Below are positions 35,517 through 44,891 of a DNA stretch of 64,000 nucleotides, piece by piece (the stretch's first letter is position 1; each line of letters begins with the position of its first letter). Under the pieces are notes generated by a model. The model saw only the letters and a list, made by a program, of their open reading frames with translations, did not search any database and was not told where the DNA came from. The stretch is from Gammaproteobacteria bacterium (GTDB lineage Bacteria; Pseudomonadota; Gammaproteobacteria; Steroidobacterales; Woeseiaceae), in the NCBI GenBank assembly GCA_029862045.1, contig JAOTYE010000005.1:124001-188000 (forward strand), in the 5' to 3' direction. The position numbers and the translations under genes were made by a program.

Positions 35517-37655
35517 ATGAACTTGAAATTGATATTGGCCGCGGCAATGTGCCTTGCGGTTGCGGCGTGCAGTGACAGAGCAGCCCCGGATACCGAGGAA
35601 GCGGCAACTGACGTGACGGCAACTACGAATCCGTTGCTCGAGGATTGGGACACCCCATTCGGCGTACCGCCATTCGACCGGTTCTCGTCTGACGACTATC
35701 TGCCGGCTATGCGCGCCAGCATGGAAGAACACAATGCCGAAGTCGATGCCATCGTGGCCAATACTGACGCGCCGACGTTTGGCAATACGATCGAGGCGCT
35801 GGAACGTAGCGGTAAATCGCTAGGCAGGGTCGCGCGTATTTTCTATGCGCTCGACTCGGCACACTCAGATGACGTCATTAAAGAAACCGCCAAGACGATC
35901 GCCCCGGAATTCTCGGCGCACAACGACAACATCAGTCTCAACAAAGAGCTGTTCGATCGCGTGCTTGTGGTCTACGAACAACGCGATGATCTCGAGCTAA
36001 CGGGCGAACAGCAACGATTGCTCGAGGAAACGCACAAACAGTTCGTGCGCTCTGGCGCCAACCTCGAAGACGAAGCGCAAGACCGGCTTCGGGAAATCAA
36101 CACAGAACTCGCCGAGCTGTCGCAGCAGTTCGGGGATAACGTCCTGGACGACACGAACAATTTCGAGTTGCTCGTCACCGACGAGGCGGACCTTGGTGAC
36201 CTGCCTGCAAGCCTCGTTGCGCTAGCGGCAGAAGAAGCGCAACGACGCGGCCATGAATGCGAGTGCTGGGCATTTACGCTGCAGCGTCCAAGCATCAATC
36301 CGTTCCTGCAGTACTCACCGAATCGCGAGCTGCGCAAGCAGATGTTCGATGGCTACGCGATGCGTGGCGACAATGACAACGAGGTCGATAACAAGGCGAT
36401 TATTTCGCGAGTGGTGCAGCTACGTGCCGAGCGCTCTGCGCTGATGGGCTATGACAGCCACGCGCATTTTGTGCTCTCCGACAACATGGCCGAGACGCCG
36501 GATAATGTTTACGGCCTGCTCGACCAGGTCTGGAAACCGGCACTCGCGGTTGCCAAGGCCGAGCGCGCCGACATGCAGGCAATGATGAGCGCTGACGGTA
36601 TCGAGGATCGGCTGCGCGGCTGGGACTGGCGTTATTACACCGAGAAGGTCCGCAAGGCGAAGTTTGACCTGGATGAAGAGGCGCTACGCCCCTATTTCGA
36701 AGTCAACGCGGTTCGCGACGGCGTCTTTGCGCTCGCGACCGAGCTCTTCGGTCTGCAATTCGAACAACGCGACGACCTGCCTGTTTGGCACCCGGAGCAA
36801 CAGGTTTTCGAAGTGAAAGAGGCAGACGGCAGTCACCTGGCCATTCTGTACCTGGATTACTTCGCGCGCGAGTCCAAACGTGGTGGCGCATGGATGAACG
36901 CATTGCGTTCGCAGTCGAATGTCGATGGCTTCGTGACACCTATTGTCACGAACAACTTCAACTTCCCGGCTCCAACCGGCGACTCGCCGTCACTCCTCAG
37001 CCTGACCGAAGCGAATACCTTTTTTCACGAATTCGGTCACGCGCTGCACGGCATGTTCTCGAACGTGACCTATGAGTCGCTCTCCGGTACGAGCACGCCG
37101 CGAGACTTTGTCGAATTCCCTTCACAAGTCATGGAAAACTGGATGCGCCAGCCCGAGGTGTTACGTATGTTCGCCAATCACTACGAGACCGGTGAGCCGA
37201 TTCCGCAAGACGTCATAGACAAGATCACGGCGTCCGCGACATTCAACCAGGGATTCGAGACGGTCGAGTACATGGCGGCCGCCTATCTCGACATGGCGTA
37301 CCACGTGCTCGATACGACCGAAGCCGTCGAGCCACGCAGTTTCGAGAATGCTGCCATGGCGGACATCGGCCTGATCGAGGAGATCATCCCGCGCTACCGC
37401 AGCGGCTACTTCCAGCACATTTTCTCAGGCGGGTACTCGTCCGGTTACTACAGCTACATGTGGTCCGAAATTCTCGATGCGGACACGTTTATGGCGTTCC
37501 AGGAGACGAGCCTGTTCGATCAGGACACGGCCGCGCGCTATCGCGAGGAGATTCTGAGCAAGGGCGGCACGCGTCCGGGCATGGAGCTATATCGCAACTT
37601 CCGCGGCCGCGAGCCCGAGATCGGACCGCTACTCGTCAAGAAAGGTCTGAACTGA
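35517..37655 (+). CDS. dcp: M3 family metallopeptidase (Dcp-like) lipoprotein
   Basis: A 712-residue zinc oligopeptidase. The N-terminus has a lipobox (LAVAAC, Cys about residue 18), so it should be a periplasmic lipoprotein. The zinc site is H504-E-F-G-H508 in FFHEFGHALHGMFS, with the third ligand Glu about 25 residues later in DFVEFPSQVMENW. It releases C-terminal dipeptides or short peptides. Symbol is by family. It converges on the cyanophycin cluster across a structured repeat; a role in dipeptide turnover with cyanophycinase is only a suggestion. Confidence 0.88.
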   Translation: MNLKLILAAAMCLAVAACSDRAAPDTEEAATDVTATTNPLLEDWDTPFGVPPFDRFSSDDYLPAMRASMEEHNAEVDAIVANTDAPTFGNTIEALERSGKSLGRVARIFYALDSAHSDDVIKETAKTIAPEFSAHNDNISLNKELFDRVLVVYEQRDDLELTGEQQRLLEETHKQFVRSGANLEDEAQDRLREINTELAELSQQFGDNVLDDTNNFELLVTDEADLGDLPASLVALAAEEAQRRGHECECWAFTLQRPSINPFLQYSPNRELRKQMFDGYAMRGDNDNEVDNKAIISRVVQLRAERSALMGYDSHAHFVLSDNMAETPDNVYGLLDQVWKPALAVAKAERADMQAMMSADGIEDRLRGWDWRYYTEKVRKAKFDLDEEALRPYFEVNAVRDGVFALATELFGLQFEQRDDLPVWHPEQQVFEVKEADGSHLAILYLDYFARESKRGGAWMNALRSQSNVDGFVTPIVTNNFNFPAPTGDSPSLLSLTEANTFFHEFGHALHGMFSNVTYESLSGTSTPRDFVEFPSQVMENWMRQPEVLRMFANHYETGEPIPQDVIDKITASATFNQGFETVEYMAAAYLDMAYHVLDTTEAVEPRSFENAAMADIGLIEEIIPRYRSGYFQHIFSGGYSSGYYSYMWSEILDADTFMAFQETSLFDQDTAARYREEILSKGGTRPGMELYRNFRGREPEIGPLLVKKGLN

Positions 37656-37678
37656 GCGAGCGCTGGCGTGAATCTTGG

Positions 37679-37759
37679 GGCCGCGACCGGCACATTTCTC
37701 GCCGTCATGGCTCGCTACGCTGCGCTTTACTTCCGGCGAGAAACATCCCGCCCGCGGCC
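37679..37759 (-). repeat. Structured intergenic repeat, copy 2 (short form)
   Basis: Same family as the element at 12021-12152, in the opposite orientation and again between convergent genes. The outer pair is GGCCGCG (37679-37685) with CGCGGCC (37753-37759); the inner stem is TTTCTCGCCG (37695-37704) with CGGCGAGAAA (37734-37743), 10 bp perfect. The minus strand of 37716-37735 reads CGGAAGTAAAGCGCAGCGTA, identical to 12047-12066, and CGAGCCATGA follows as in copy 1. The element abuts the stop codon of the Mur ligase-like gene. Confidence 0.75.
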
Positions 37760-39442
37760 CTAAGTGTCCGATAGTACTCGCAACTTCTCGTAGAGTTCGG
37801 GGGAACGCTCGAGCGCCAGCATGATGATCAGATCGCCCGGTTCGGCCCACTCCAGGGCCGAATCGAGCGATTCGATCTCTTCCATATGGTGCTCAATCTG
37901 ATCGGTATCGGCACCACTCGCGATCAGTTCGTCACGAATCACGGCGAACACGGCGCCTTGTTCCCGGCCGCGGTGGTACGTCGCAAGCTCTGAAACGAAC
38001 ACGTGATCGAGGCCGGATTCCCAGGCGCTGCGTGCAAGCTCACGGATCAGGTCGTCGGGGCGGTCACCGGCCTGGCCGAAGCACAACGCCTTGCGTTGCG
38101 GATTCAGGCGGTTCGCCATTTCCAGCAATGCCTGCAACGCCTGTGGATTGTGCGCAAAATCGACGAGTACCGTAAAACCACCAACGTCGTACACATTGCA
38201 ACGGCCCGGGTTGTCGTCTTGCGATATCGTCGTTAGTCCCGAGCGAATATCCCCGAGCGGCACGCCCATACACCACGTGAACGCAGCCGCGGCCAGAGCA
38301 TTGGCGACATTGTGTCGTGCCGCGCCACCCAGCGTGATCGGTACTTCCTCGTCGCGACAGATCAAATCAGGAATGTCCCCATTAATGATCATCAGGTCGT
38401 TGCCATCGAGAACGAACGCAACACCGCCGCTGGCGGTGTGCCTGCGGACGACCTCGTTGTTCGCATCGAGGGAGAACCAGACGAGTTCGCCGGTGAAGTC
38501 CCGGGATTTGGCAACCAATCGAGAATCATCAGCATTCAGAATCAGCTTGCCGCCCGTGGCAACCGCGCGGCTGACGATCCATTTGCAGTGCAACAGCTCG
38601 TCGAGATTCTGCGAACCGAAATCGCCGAGATGGTCCTTCGCGATATTCGTGATCAGCGCCGCATCCGCCTTGTTGACGCCGAGACCGCGGCGCAACAAAC
38701 CACCGCGAGCGGTTTCGAGGATCGCGACATCGACGTCTTTCTCGCGTAGCACATTGCGGGCACCGCCCGGTCCCGACCAGTCGTCGCGATCAACAATGCG
38801 ATCGTTGATGGCAATGTAGTCGGTAGAGCTAAAGCCGACGTTGTGCCCTGCGGTACGTACGATATGCGCGGCGATGCGCACGGTCGTCGTCTTGCCATTT
38901 GTTCCGGTTACCAGGCCAGACGGCACATCCTTGAATGCACTCCAGTCCAACGCGGCTGGATCCGGAAGTTCGCGCACCGGCCAGGTTTCGGAATAGCGGC
39001 CGAGGCCCAGCGATACCTCGTCATCGTCCCAGAGCAAGGTTACGGCCTCTGCGGCGGCTCGGGATTCGAGCAGCATCAATTCGGGATTGGCTTCCTCGGC
39101 GATTGCCGCACGAAAGCCCGCCACGGCTGCGTCGAAATCGGGCTCGTCGGCACCATTCAATTCCGCATCGGTCGCCGCCCAGGCCCACTCGTTAATCTCG
39201 GACGCCGCATACAGCGCGTCGACCGGCGCCGTAAAGCCGAGGCTCACCCCGCCCAGTAGCACGAGTGACTGGAACTCGCAGTCGTCCCAACCGAGCTCCG
39301 CGAGCATGCGTCGCACATGCTTTTCCCAGACCGGAACCACGCGCTCCGCCTCTGCCGCGGTGCACTGCACATCGAGGATCGTGCCCGGCACATCGAATAA
39401 CAAGCTCGGGCCGGTTAGTCTGCGAGCGTCCAGGAATTCCAT
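37760..39442 (-). CDS. Mur ligase family protein, cyanophycin-synthetase-like (no ATP-grasp domain)
   Basis: A 560-residue protein. Residues ~172-560 form a Mur ligase-like module: P-loop GLVTGTNGKTTT (K184), the ILETARGGLLRRGLG segment shared with CphA, NIAKDHLGDFG, and NPGRCNVYDVGGFTVLVDFAHNPQAL. The first ~170 residues are an unrecognised region with no ATP-grasp features. It ends 9 nt downstream of cphA and surely belongs to the same operon. It might add a residue to cyanophycin or a related peptide, or act as an accessory subunit; the activity is unknown. Confidence 0.82.
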   Translation of the reverse strand: MEFLDARRLTGPSLLFDVPGTILDVQCTAAEAERVVPVWEKHVRRMLAELGWDDCEFQSLVLLGGVSLGFTAPVDALYAASEINEWAWAATDAELNGADEPDFDAAVAGFRAAIAEEANPELMLLESRAAAEAVTLLWDDDEVSLGLGRYSETWPVRELPDPAALDWSAFKDVPSGLVTGTNGKTTTVRIAAHIVRTAGHNVGFSSTDYIAINDRIVDRDDWSGPGGARNVLREKDVDVAILETARGGLLRRGLGVNKADAALITNIAKDHLGDFGSQNLDELLHCKWIVSRAVATGGKLILNADDSRLVAKSRDFTGELVWFSLDANNEVVRRHTASGGVAFVLDGNDLMIINGDIPDLICRDEEVPITLGGAARHNVANALAAAAFTWCMGVPLGDIRSGLTTISQDDNPGRCNVYDVGGFTVLVDFAHNPQALQALLEMANRLNPQRKALCFGQAGDRPDDLIRELARSAWESGLDHVFVSELATYHRGREQGAVFAVIRDELIASGADTDQIEHHMEEIESLDSALEWAEPGDLIIMLALERSPELYEKLRVLSDT

Positions 39443-39451
39443 GCGCGTTAC

Positions 39452-42238
39452 TTAATCAGCTTCTTCGCGAGCGATGCGCACACCACGTTCATCGCTGATG
39501 ATCTCGATATCGGCGCTAAACGAGAAATCGTCAGTCTCCGGCAGATCAATCGCAACGGGCGCTTTCGTGCCAACTTCCTCGGCATGGGCGCCGGAGTTGA
39601 AGTAGATAATCTGCTTCCACGTGCGCTTGACGTTGTCGCCAAGCACGAGCACGAAGTCACCGGAATTCGCCATCTCAAGCGCGCGCGACGTGGCCTCCTG
39701 CTCGTCGGGTACCACTTCGATGGCGTCGGCGTGTATGCCTTCTTCGAGCAACTTGTCTTTGAGCATGATCGGAATTTCGTCGCCGTCGCGGCCGCGTGTG
39801 TTGTCATCGCGGCGGCAGATGTAATGATCGAAGTGACCTGCAGCAATTTCCGCGATGTCCCGGATATCCTGATCGCGACGATCGCCTGGGGCCGCAAGCA
39901 CAACAATGCGCCGGCCTTCGACCTCGAATCGATCTGCCACGTCGCAGATCGCCTTGACCGCCGCAGCATTGTGGGCATAGTCGAGGATGACCTTGAAGGG
40001 GTGCTCGTCGTAGATATTCATGCGGCCCGGCGCCTGGAAGAACGTCGAATCGAAGGTGCGCAGACCGAGCCGGATGTCCTCGAGACCGATGCCCATGTTC
40101 AACGCCAGCGCGGCGGCAAACATCGCGTTTTGCACGTTGTGCATCGCGCGACCCTCGATCGTTGCCGGTATCAGGTGCGTCCACAGCAACGGCGTATGCG
40201 TCTCACCGTCGTAGATGGCAATCATGTGACCGTTCAACGCCTGCTCGAGAACAAACGCCTGGCCGCCGGCCCGAATATGCTGCTTAACGAGAGCGTGCGA
40301 TGGATTCATCGTCACATAAGACAGGCGCTCCGCCTCCGTGTAGTCGGCCATTTGCAGGCACAGCGGATCATCCGCATTGAGAATCGCGGCATCTTTGGCA
40401 ATCTCGATCGGCACGCGCTTGAGCTCGGCGAGTTGCTCGAGTGTATCGATACCGCGCAGCCCGAGATGGTCGGCCGTGACATTGAGGCACGCCGCGACGT
40501 TGCAGCGCCTGAAACCGAGGCCACTGCGCAACATGCCGCCACGCGCCGTCTCCATCACGGCAGCATCGACGGACGGATCACGCAGAATCATGTGTGCTGA
40601 CGTGGGGCCTGTCATGTCACCCGCAACAGTCAGCTTGCCGTCGATGTACACACCGTCGGTGGACGTCATGCCGACCGTGTATCCGGTCATTTTCAAAATA
40701 TGCGCCAGCATGCGCGACGTCGTTGTCTTGCCGTTCGTTCCGGTAACCGCAGCAATCGGAATTCGTTTCGGCGCATCCGGCGGAAACAGCATGTCGATGA
40801 CCGGACCTGCTACATCGCGTGGCGTACCTTCGCTCGGCGCCACATGCATGCGAAAGCCCGGACCCGCATTGACCTCGCAAATCCCCCCGCCCGCCTCGCG
40901 GTAAGACAATGAGATGTCGTTTGTCAGGAAGTCGACGCCACCAATATCCAAACCGATCGCGCGGATGGCGCGAATGGCCATCTCGCGGTTGTCAGGATGA
41001 ATGACGTCGGTGACATCGAGTGCAGTGCCACCCGTCGACAGATTCGCCGTCGAACGCAGATACACAACTTCGTCTTTCTCCGGAATCGTATTTTCGTCGT
41101 AGCCGATCTTTTTCAGCAAGCGCTCGGCCTGGTGATCGAACTCGAGTCGTGTCAGTACCTTCTCATGGCCGACGCCCCGGCGCGGATCTTCATTAACAAT
41201 GTCCACAAGCTCGGCAATCGTGTGCTTGCCGTCGCCAACGACGTGGCCAGGCTCACGTTTTGCCGCAGCGACGAGTTCACCGTTGACCACAAGCAGGCGA
41301 TGATCGAATCCCTCGATGTAGCTTTCGCAAATGATCGTGCGGCCATGCTCGCGCGCCTTGTTGAACGCAACCTCGACTTCCTCGTCTGTTTTGAGATTGA
41401 TCGATACGCCACGGCCATGATTACCGTCCAGCGGTTTTAGTACGACCGGAAAGCCGATGCGCTTTGCCGCACGAACCGCGTCGCGCTCGTTGCGCACGAT
41501 GCGCTGGTCGGGCACCGGTAAACCCAGATCGCGCAAGATACCGTTCGTCTCTTCCTTGTCGCCAGCGAGCTCCACAGCAATGTTGCCGGTCGAACCGGTG
41601 GTCGTCGCCTGAATACGCGTCTGGTATTTGCCGTGGCCGAACTGCACGAGGCTGTAACGATTGAGGCGTATCCACGGCACGTCCCGCTCTTCCGCTGCAC
41701 GTACGAGTGACGCGGTACTCGGACCGAGGGCACGAGACTGCGCATAACGAATGAAACGGTCTCGCGCCGCGGCGAAATCCCAGTCCGCAGCCGGCCGGCC
41801 CTCGATCTCGATTTCGGTCGGGAGCAGGCTGAGCAGAAGTTGTATCGCCAGATTGCTGGCCTCACGGCCGACGGCTTCATCATGGTATTCGAACACCATA
41901 TTGTAGTAGCCGGGCTGATCATCTATGGACCGGGTCCTGCCATAGGTTACCGGCGAGCCGGCGATGTTCTGCAGCTCGATCGCAACGTGCTCCATGATGT
42001 GGCCCATCCAGGTGCCCTCGTCTTCCCTGAGCCGGCGAATGAAACCGCCTGGTTCCCGGTAGGAGCAACCATGCTCATGCAGGCCCGGCAGCCAATCGAG
42101 CAGAGGTTCCATAAATGCGTCGCCCAACCTTACCGACGGCCAATGCTCCAGCTCGCCGAGGTCCAGAATGTGCCGGATCACCCTGAAATGGGCGAAGATA
42201 TTGGGCCCAACGTAGACGTTAGTGCTGACAATTTTCAT
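39452..42238 (-). CDS. cphA: Cyanophycin synthetase
   Basis: A 928-residue enzyme that builds multi-L-arginyl-poly-L-aspartate. The three expected parts are visible: an N domain (1-~165), an ATP-grasp domain (~210-470; TTTGSTGNIAVELAGDKEETN, PVVLKPLDGNHGRGVSINL, ICEVNAGPGFRMHVAPSEG) that adds Asp, and a Mur ligase-like domain (~490-870; P-loop TGTNGKTTT with K504, VMETARGGMLRSGLGF, APGRMNIYD, DYAHNAAAV) that adds Arg. In the N domain H80-I-M-E83-H84 matches an HxxEH zinc motif of the kind linked to primer-generating cleavage in CphA1. It is transcribed after cphB (20 nt gap). Confidence 0.95.
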   Translation of the reverse strand: MKIVSTNVYVGPNIFAHFRVIRHILDLGELEHWPSVRLGDAFMEPLLDWLPGLHEHGCSYREPGGFIRRLREDEGTWMGHIMEHVAIELQNIAGSPVTYGRTRSIDDQPGYYNMVFEYHDEAVGREASNLAIQLLLSLLPTEIEIEGRPAADWDFAAARDRFIRYAQSRALGPSTASLVRAAEERDVPWIRLNRYSLVQFGHGKYQTRIQATTTGSTGNIAVELAGDKEETNGILRDLGLPVPDQRIVRNERDAVRAAKRIGFPVVLKPLDGNHGRGVSINLKTDEEVEVAFNKAREHGRTIICESYIEGFDHRLLVVNGELVAAAKREPGHVVGDGKHTIAELVDIVNEDPRRGVGHEKVLTRLEFDHQAERLLKKIGYDENTIPEKDEVVYLRSTANLSTGGTALDVTDVIHPDNREMAIRAIRAIGLDIGGVDFLTNDISLSYREAGGGICEVNAGPGFRMHVAPSEGTPRDVAGPVIDMLFPPDAPKRIPIAAVTGTNGKTTTSRMLAHILKMTGYTVGMTSTDGVYIDGKLTVAGDMTGPTSAHMILRDPSVDAAVMETARGGMLRSGLGFRRCNVAACLNVTADHLGLRGIDTLEQLAELKRVPIEIAKDAAILNADDPLCLQMADYTEAERLSYVTMNPSHALVKQHIRAGGQAFVLEQALNGHMIAIYDGETHTPLLWTHLIPATIEGRAMHNVQNAMFAAALALNMGIGLEDIRLGLRTFDSTFFQAPGRMNIYDEHPFKVILDYAHNAAAVKAICDVADRFEVEGRRIVVLAAPGDRRDQDIRDIAEIAAGHFDHYICRRDDNTRGRDGDEIPIMLKDKLLEEGIHADAIEVVPDEQEATSRALEMANSGDFVLVLGDNVKRTWKQIIYFNSGAHAEEVGTKAPVAIDLPETDDFSFSADIEIISDERGVRIAREEAD

Positions 42239-42258
42239 TGTTGTTGTCCTGTCGTTCG

Positions 42259-43077
42259 CTATTCGGGCGCGGCCTCTCGCGACGCTGTTTGAAAGCGACC
42301 GCCCGCAACCAGAATGTGCAGCTTTACACCAATCAGGCTGACCGGATCACCGCGGCGAGCCTTGTGCATCGCAGAATAACTCAGATTGGTGGGATCGATA
42401 ACGGTGATGCCGCCGCTGCCGACGACCTCGAGGTCGTCATTAGGCTCGATAAACGCGGCTGTATCCTCGTCGAGGCCGACACCGACCGCAAACGGGTTAT
42501 AGGCCAGCGCCGTCAACAGGCGACCCATGCGATCGCGCTCCCGGAAATGCTGATCGATAATGAACTTGTTCGTCAACCCCAGGCCTGGCGCCATTGTGAC
42601 CATATCCGGGCTCGGCGTACTGCCTTCGAGGCCGCCCGCAATCATGTGCTCGGGCATGAACGCGGCGCCAGCCGAGGTCCCGGCAACGTGCATGCCGGCC
42701 GCGTTACGGCGCCGAATCATTTGTGCCACCGCTGTGCCGCCAAGCGTCGTCGACAAACGCAGCTGATTGCCGCCCGTCAGGAAAATGCCATCCGATTTTT
42801 CGATGTAGTCGAGGTACTCGCTCGATTCACAGTCTTCGCGCGATTCAAACGGCAGCACTTTGGCGTGCTGCACACCGATCTTACGAAACAACTTCTCGTA
42901 GTTGCGCCCGGTGTCTTCGAGTTCCGATGCGGTCGGAATGATGCCGATGCGGGCATCCTTACCGCCGCAGATGTCGATAAAACGATCGAGAATCTCCGGA
43001 TTGTGGAATTTCTCCTCGCCGCCGCCGATCGGAATGATGTACCCGCGGTCATTATGGTTATTATTGGCTGGGCTCAT
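42259..43077 (-). CDS. cphB: Cyanophycinase
   Basis: A 272-residue serine peptidase (S51 family) that cuts cyanophycin to beta-Asp-Arg dipeptides. The nucleophile is S135 in VAGTSAGAAFM; other marks are YIIPIGGGEEKF at the N-terminus, DGIFLTGGNQLRL and FIIDQHFRERDRMGRLLTAL. The ATG at 43077 is preferred; the upstream frame to 43221 would overlap queF on the other strand. It is first in the cphB-cphA-Mur ligase operon. No isoaspartyl dipeptidase gene is adjacent. Confidence 0.93.
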   Translation of the reverse strand: MSPANNNHNDRGYIIPIGGGEEKFHNPEILDRFIDICGGKDARIGIIPTASELEDTGRNYEKLFRKIGVQHAKVLPFESREDCESSEYLDYIEKSDGIFLTGGNQLRLSTTLGGTAVAQMIRRRNAAGMHVAGTSAGAAFMPEHMIAGGLEGSTPSPDMVTMAPGLGLTNKFIIDQHFRERDRMGRLLTALAYNPFAVGVGLDEDTAAFIEPNDDLEVVGSGGITVIDPTNLSYSAMHKARRGDPVSLIGVKLHILVAGGRFQTASREAAPE

Positions 43078-43173
43078 GGGCTGGATATGGAGCTTTCGAT
43101 CTTGCAAAAAGGCCGATATTGTACCTGAGGAAACGCGTAAACTCTGGCCGCATGCGCACAAATCACCGCCAAA

Positions 43174-43989
43174 ATGAGTGAACAAATACCGCTGGGCCGG
43201 GCAACAGCCTACCCTGAACACTATTCGCCCGATTTGCTATACGCGATCGCACGTACGGACAGCCGTGCGGCTCTCGGACTTGGCCCGGAGCTGCCATTTC
43301 ATGGCGTGGACATCTGGAATGCCTGGGAGCTGACGTGGCTGAACCCGGCCGGACAGCCGCAGGTTGCGACGGCCGAAATCTCGGTGCCGGCCGACTCGCC
43401 CAACATCATCGAGTCCAAGTCGCTGAAGCTCTATCTGGGCTCATTTGCGATGACCGGGTTCGAGGCAATTGCGGACGTCGCAGCAGCGATCGCAAGAGAC
43501 CTCTCTGGCTGCGCTGGGGCCAAAAACGACGTCCGGTTGCAGCGACCAGCAAGAACGGCCCGTAGCACTATCGCGCGACTACCTGGCCACTGCATCGACG
43601 CGCTCAGCGTGTCCTGCGATGCCTATGAGGTCGACGCAGGATTATTGCGCGCCGATGCGAGCGATGTCGTTTCGGAAGACCTTCATTCGCACCTGTTGCG
43701 CAGCCTGTGCCCGGTCACGAACCAGCCAGACATGGGTAGCCTCATGGTTTCCTACAAGGGTCCGCGAATCGACCGTGAGGGACTGTTGCGCTACATCGTC
43801 TCGTATCGCCGGCATAATGATTTTCATGAAGCCTGCGTCGAAAGAATGTTTGTCGACATTCTCCATAACTGCGCGCCCGAGCGATTGGCCGTCTACGCTC
43901 GTTACCAGAGACGCGGCGGCATCGATATCAATCCCTTCAGAAGCAATCGAGAGGCGACGGCTCCGAATATACGACTCTGGCGACAGTAA
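43174..43989 (+). CDS. queF: NADPH-dependent 7-cyano-7-deazaguanine reductase
   Basis: A 271-residue long-form QueF reducing preQ0 to preQ1 in queuosine synthesis. The catalytic cysteine is C179 and the acid D186 in LRSLCPVTNQPDMGS (same 7-residue spacing as the E. coli C190/D197 pair). Also seen are WNAWELTWLN, ESKSLKLYLGSFAMT, and the NADPH-binding SYKGPRIDREGLLRYIVSYR. It is divergent from cphB. Confidence 0.95.
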   Translation: MSEQIPLGRATAYPEHYSPDLLYAIARTDSRAALGLGPELPFHGVDIWNAWELTWLNPAGQPQVATAEISVPADSPNIIESKSLKLYLGSFAMTGFEAIADVAAAIARDLSGCAGAKNDVRLQRPARTARSTIARLPGHCIDALSVSCDAYEVDAGLLRADASDVVSEDLHSHLLRSLCPVTNQPDMGSLMVSYKGPRIDREGLLRYIVSYRRHNDFHEACVERMFVDILHNCAPERLAVYARYQRRGGIDINPFRSNREATAPNIRLWRQ

Positions 43990-44015
43990 GGCTTCCGCCG
44001 GACGGGATACGACTT

Positions 44016-44891
44016 TTGGATTTCACTCTCTACTGGTTCATGTTTCCGGTGTCGATATTGGTCGCGACGTGCGCGATGCTCAGTGGTATTGGCGGGGCAG
44101 CGTTCTTCACGCCGATATTCATCCTCGTATTTCCACTTCTTGGCCCCGAATATGTACTCGAATCGACACTTGCCGCGATTGGCGCGGCGTTGTTTACACA
44201 GACATTCGGTTTCCTGTCCGGGTTTATCGGCTACTACCGCCGCAAGCTGATTGACTACAGGCTTGCCTGGAGAATTCTTCGCATCGCGGTTCCTATGGCA
44301 GTGTTCGGGGCATTCACGGCAAGTATGGTGCATGACAGTGTGCTACTTGCGGGTTACGCTCTCCTGGTAGGGATACTCGCGTTCGTGATGTGGCGAAATC
44401 CCATCCCCGGGAAAAAAGCCGAAGTAAAACATAAAGTTATTAAGCAACGCGAGTTGACGGACTCGCGCGGACACATCTACGCGTACGACGATCCTCAGCT
44501 GGCCGCGGGCAATGATGCCCTGACCGGTGTCGGCGCTTTCCTGACCGGCATGGTGTCCGTGGGCATCGGCGAAGTCACCATCTCGCAACTAACACGGAAG
44601 GGAATTCCCATTGCTGTCGCTGCGGCGACTTCGGTACTCGTCGTAATCGTTACGGTCGTCTTCGCATCGACAGCACTTTTCGGTCAACTCATCCATGCCG
44701 GTGGTTGGACCGCCGTGCCCTGGAACCTGCTTTGCTATGATATTCCGGGTGTGCTTATTGGCGGACAAATCGGACCCAGATTACAGGGCCGGGTATCGCA
44801 ACATACGATGCGCCGCTCAATAAGCCTGCTGTTTGTTATTCTGGCAGTGGCAATGATCGCGGTCGCAAGCCAACGAGCCGGACTACACTGA
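44016..44891 (+). CDS. TauE/SafE family anion permease
   Basis: A 291-residue membrane protein with about eight hydrophobic segments. Family features are the N-terminal GIGGAAFFTPIFILVFPLLG and the second-half GVGAFLTGMVSVGIGEVTISQL with GVLIGGQIGPRLQGRVS. Members export or import sulfite, sulfonates or other organic anions. Translation starts at TTG 44016 or ATG 44040. Its stop overlaps the next start (TGATG). Confidence 0.85.
   Translation: MDFTLYWFMFPVSILVATCAMLSGIGGAAFFTPIFILVFPLLGPEYVLESTLAAIGAALFTQTFGFLSGFIGYYRRKLIDYRLAWRILRIAVPMAVFGAFTASMVHDSVLLAGYALLVGILAFVMWRNPIPGKKAEVKHKVIKQRELTDSRGHIYAYDDPQLAAGNDALTGVGAFLTGMVSVGIGEVTISQLTRKGIPIAVAAATSVLVVIVTVVFASTALFGQLIHAGGWTAVPWNLLCYDIPGVLIGGQIGPRLQGRVSQHTMRRSISLLFVILAVAMIAVASQRAGLH

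Noticed and set aside
39584..40600. A 338-codon open frame antisense to cphA
   Set aside because: It mirrors the third-position bias of cphA and has no recognisable domain.
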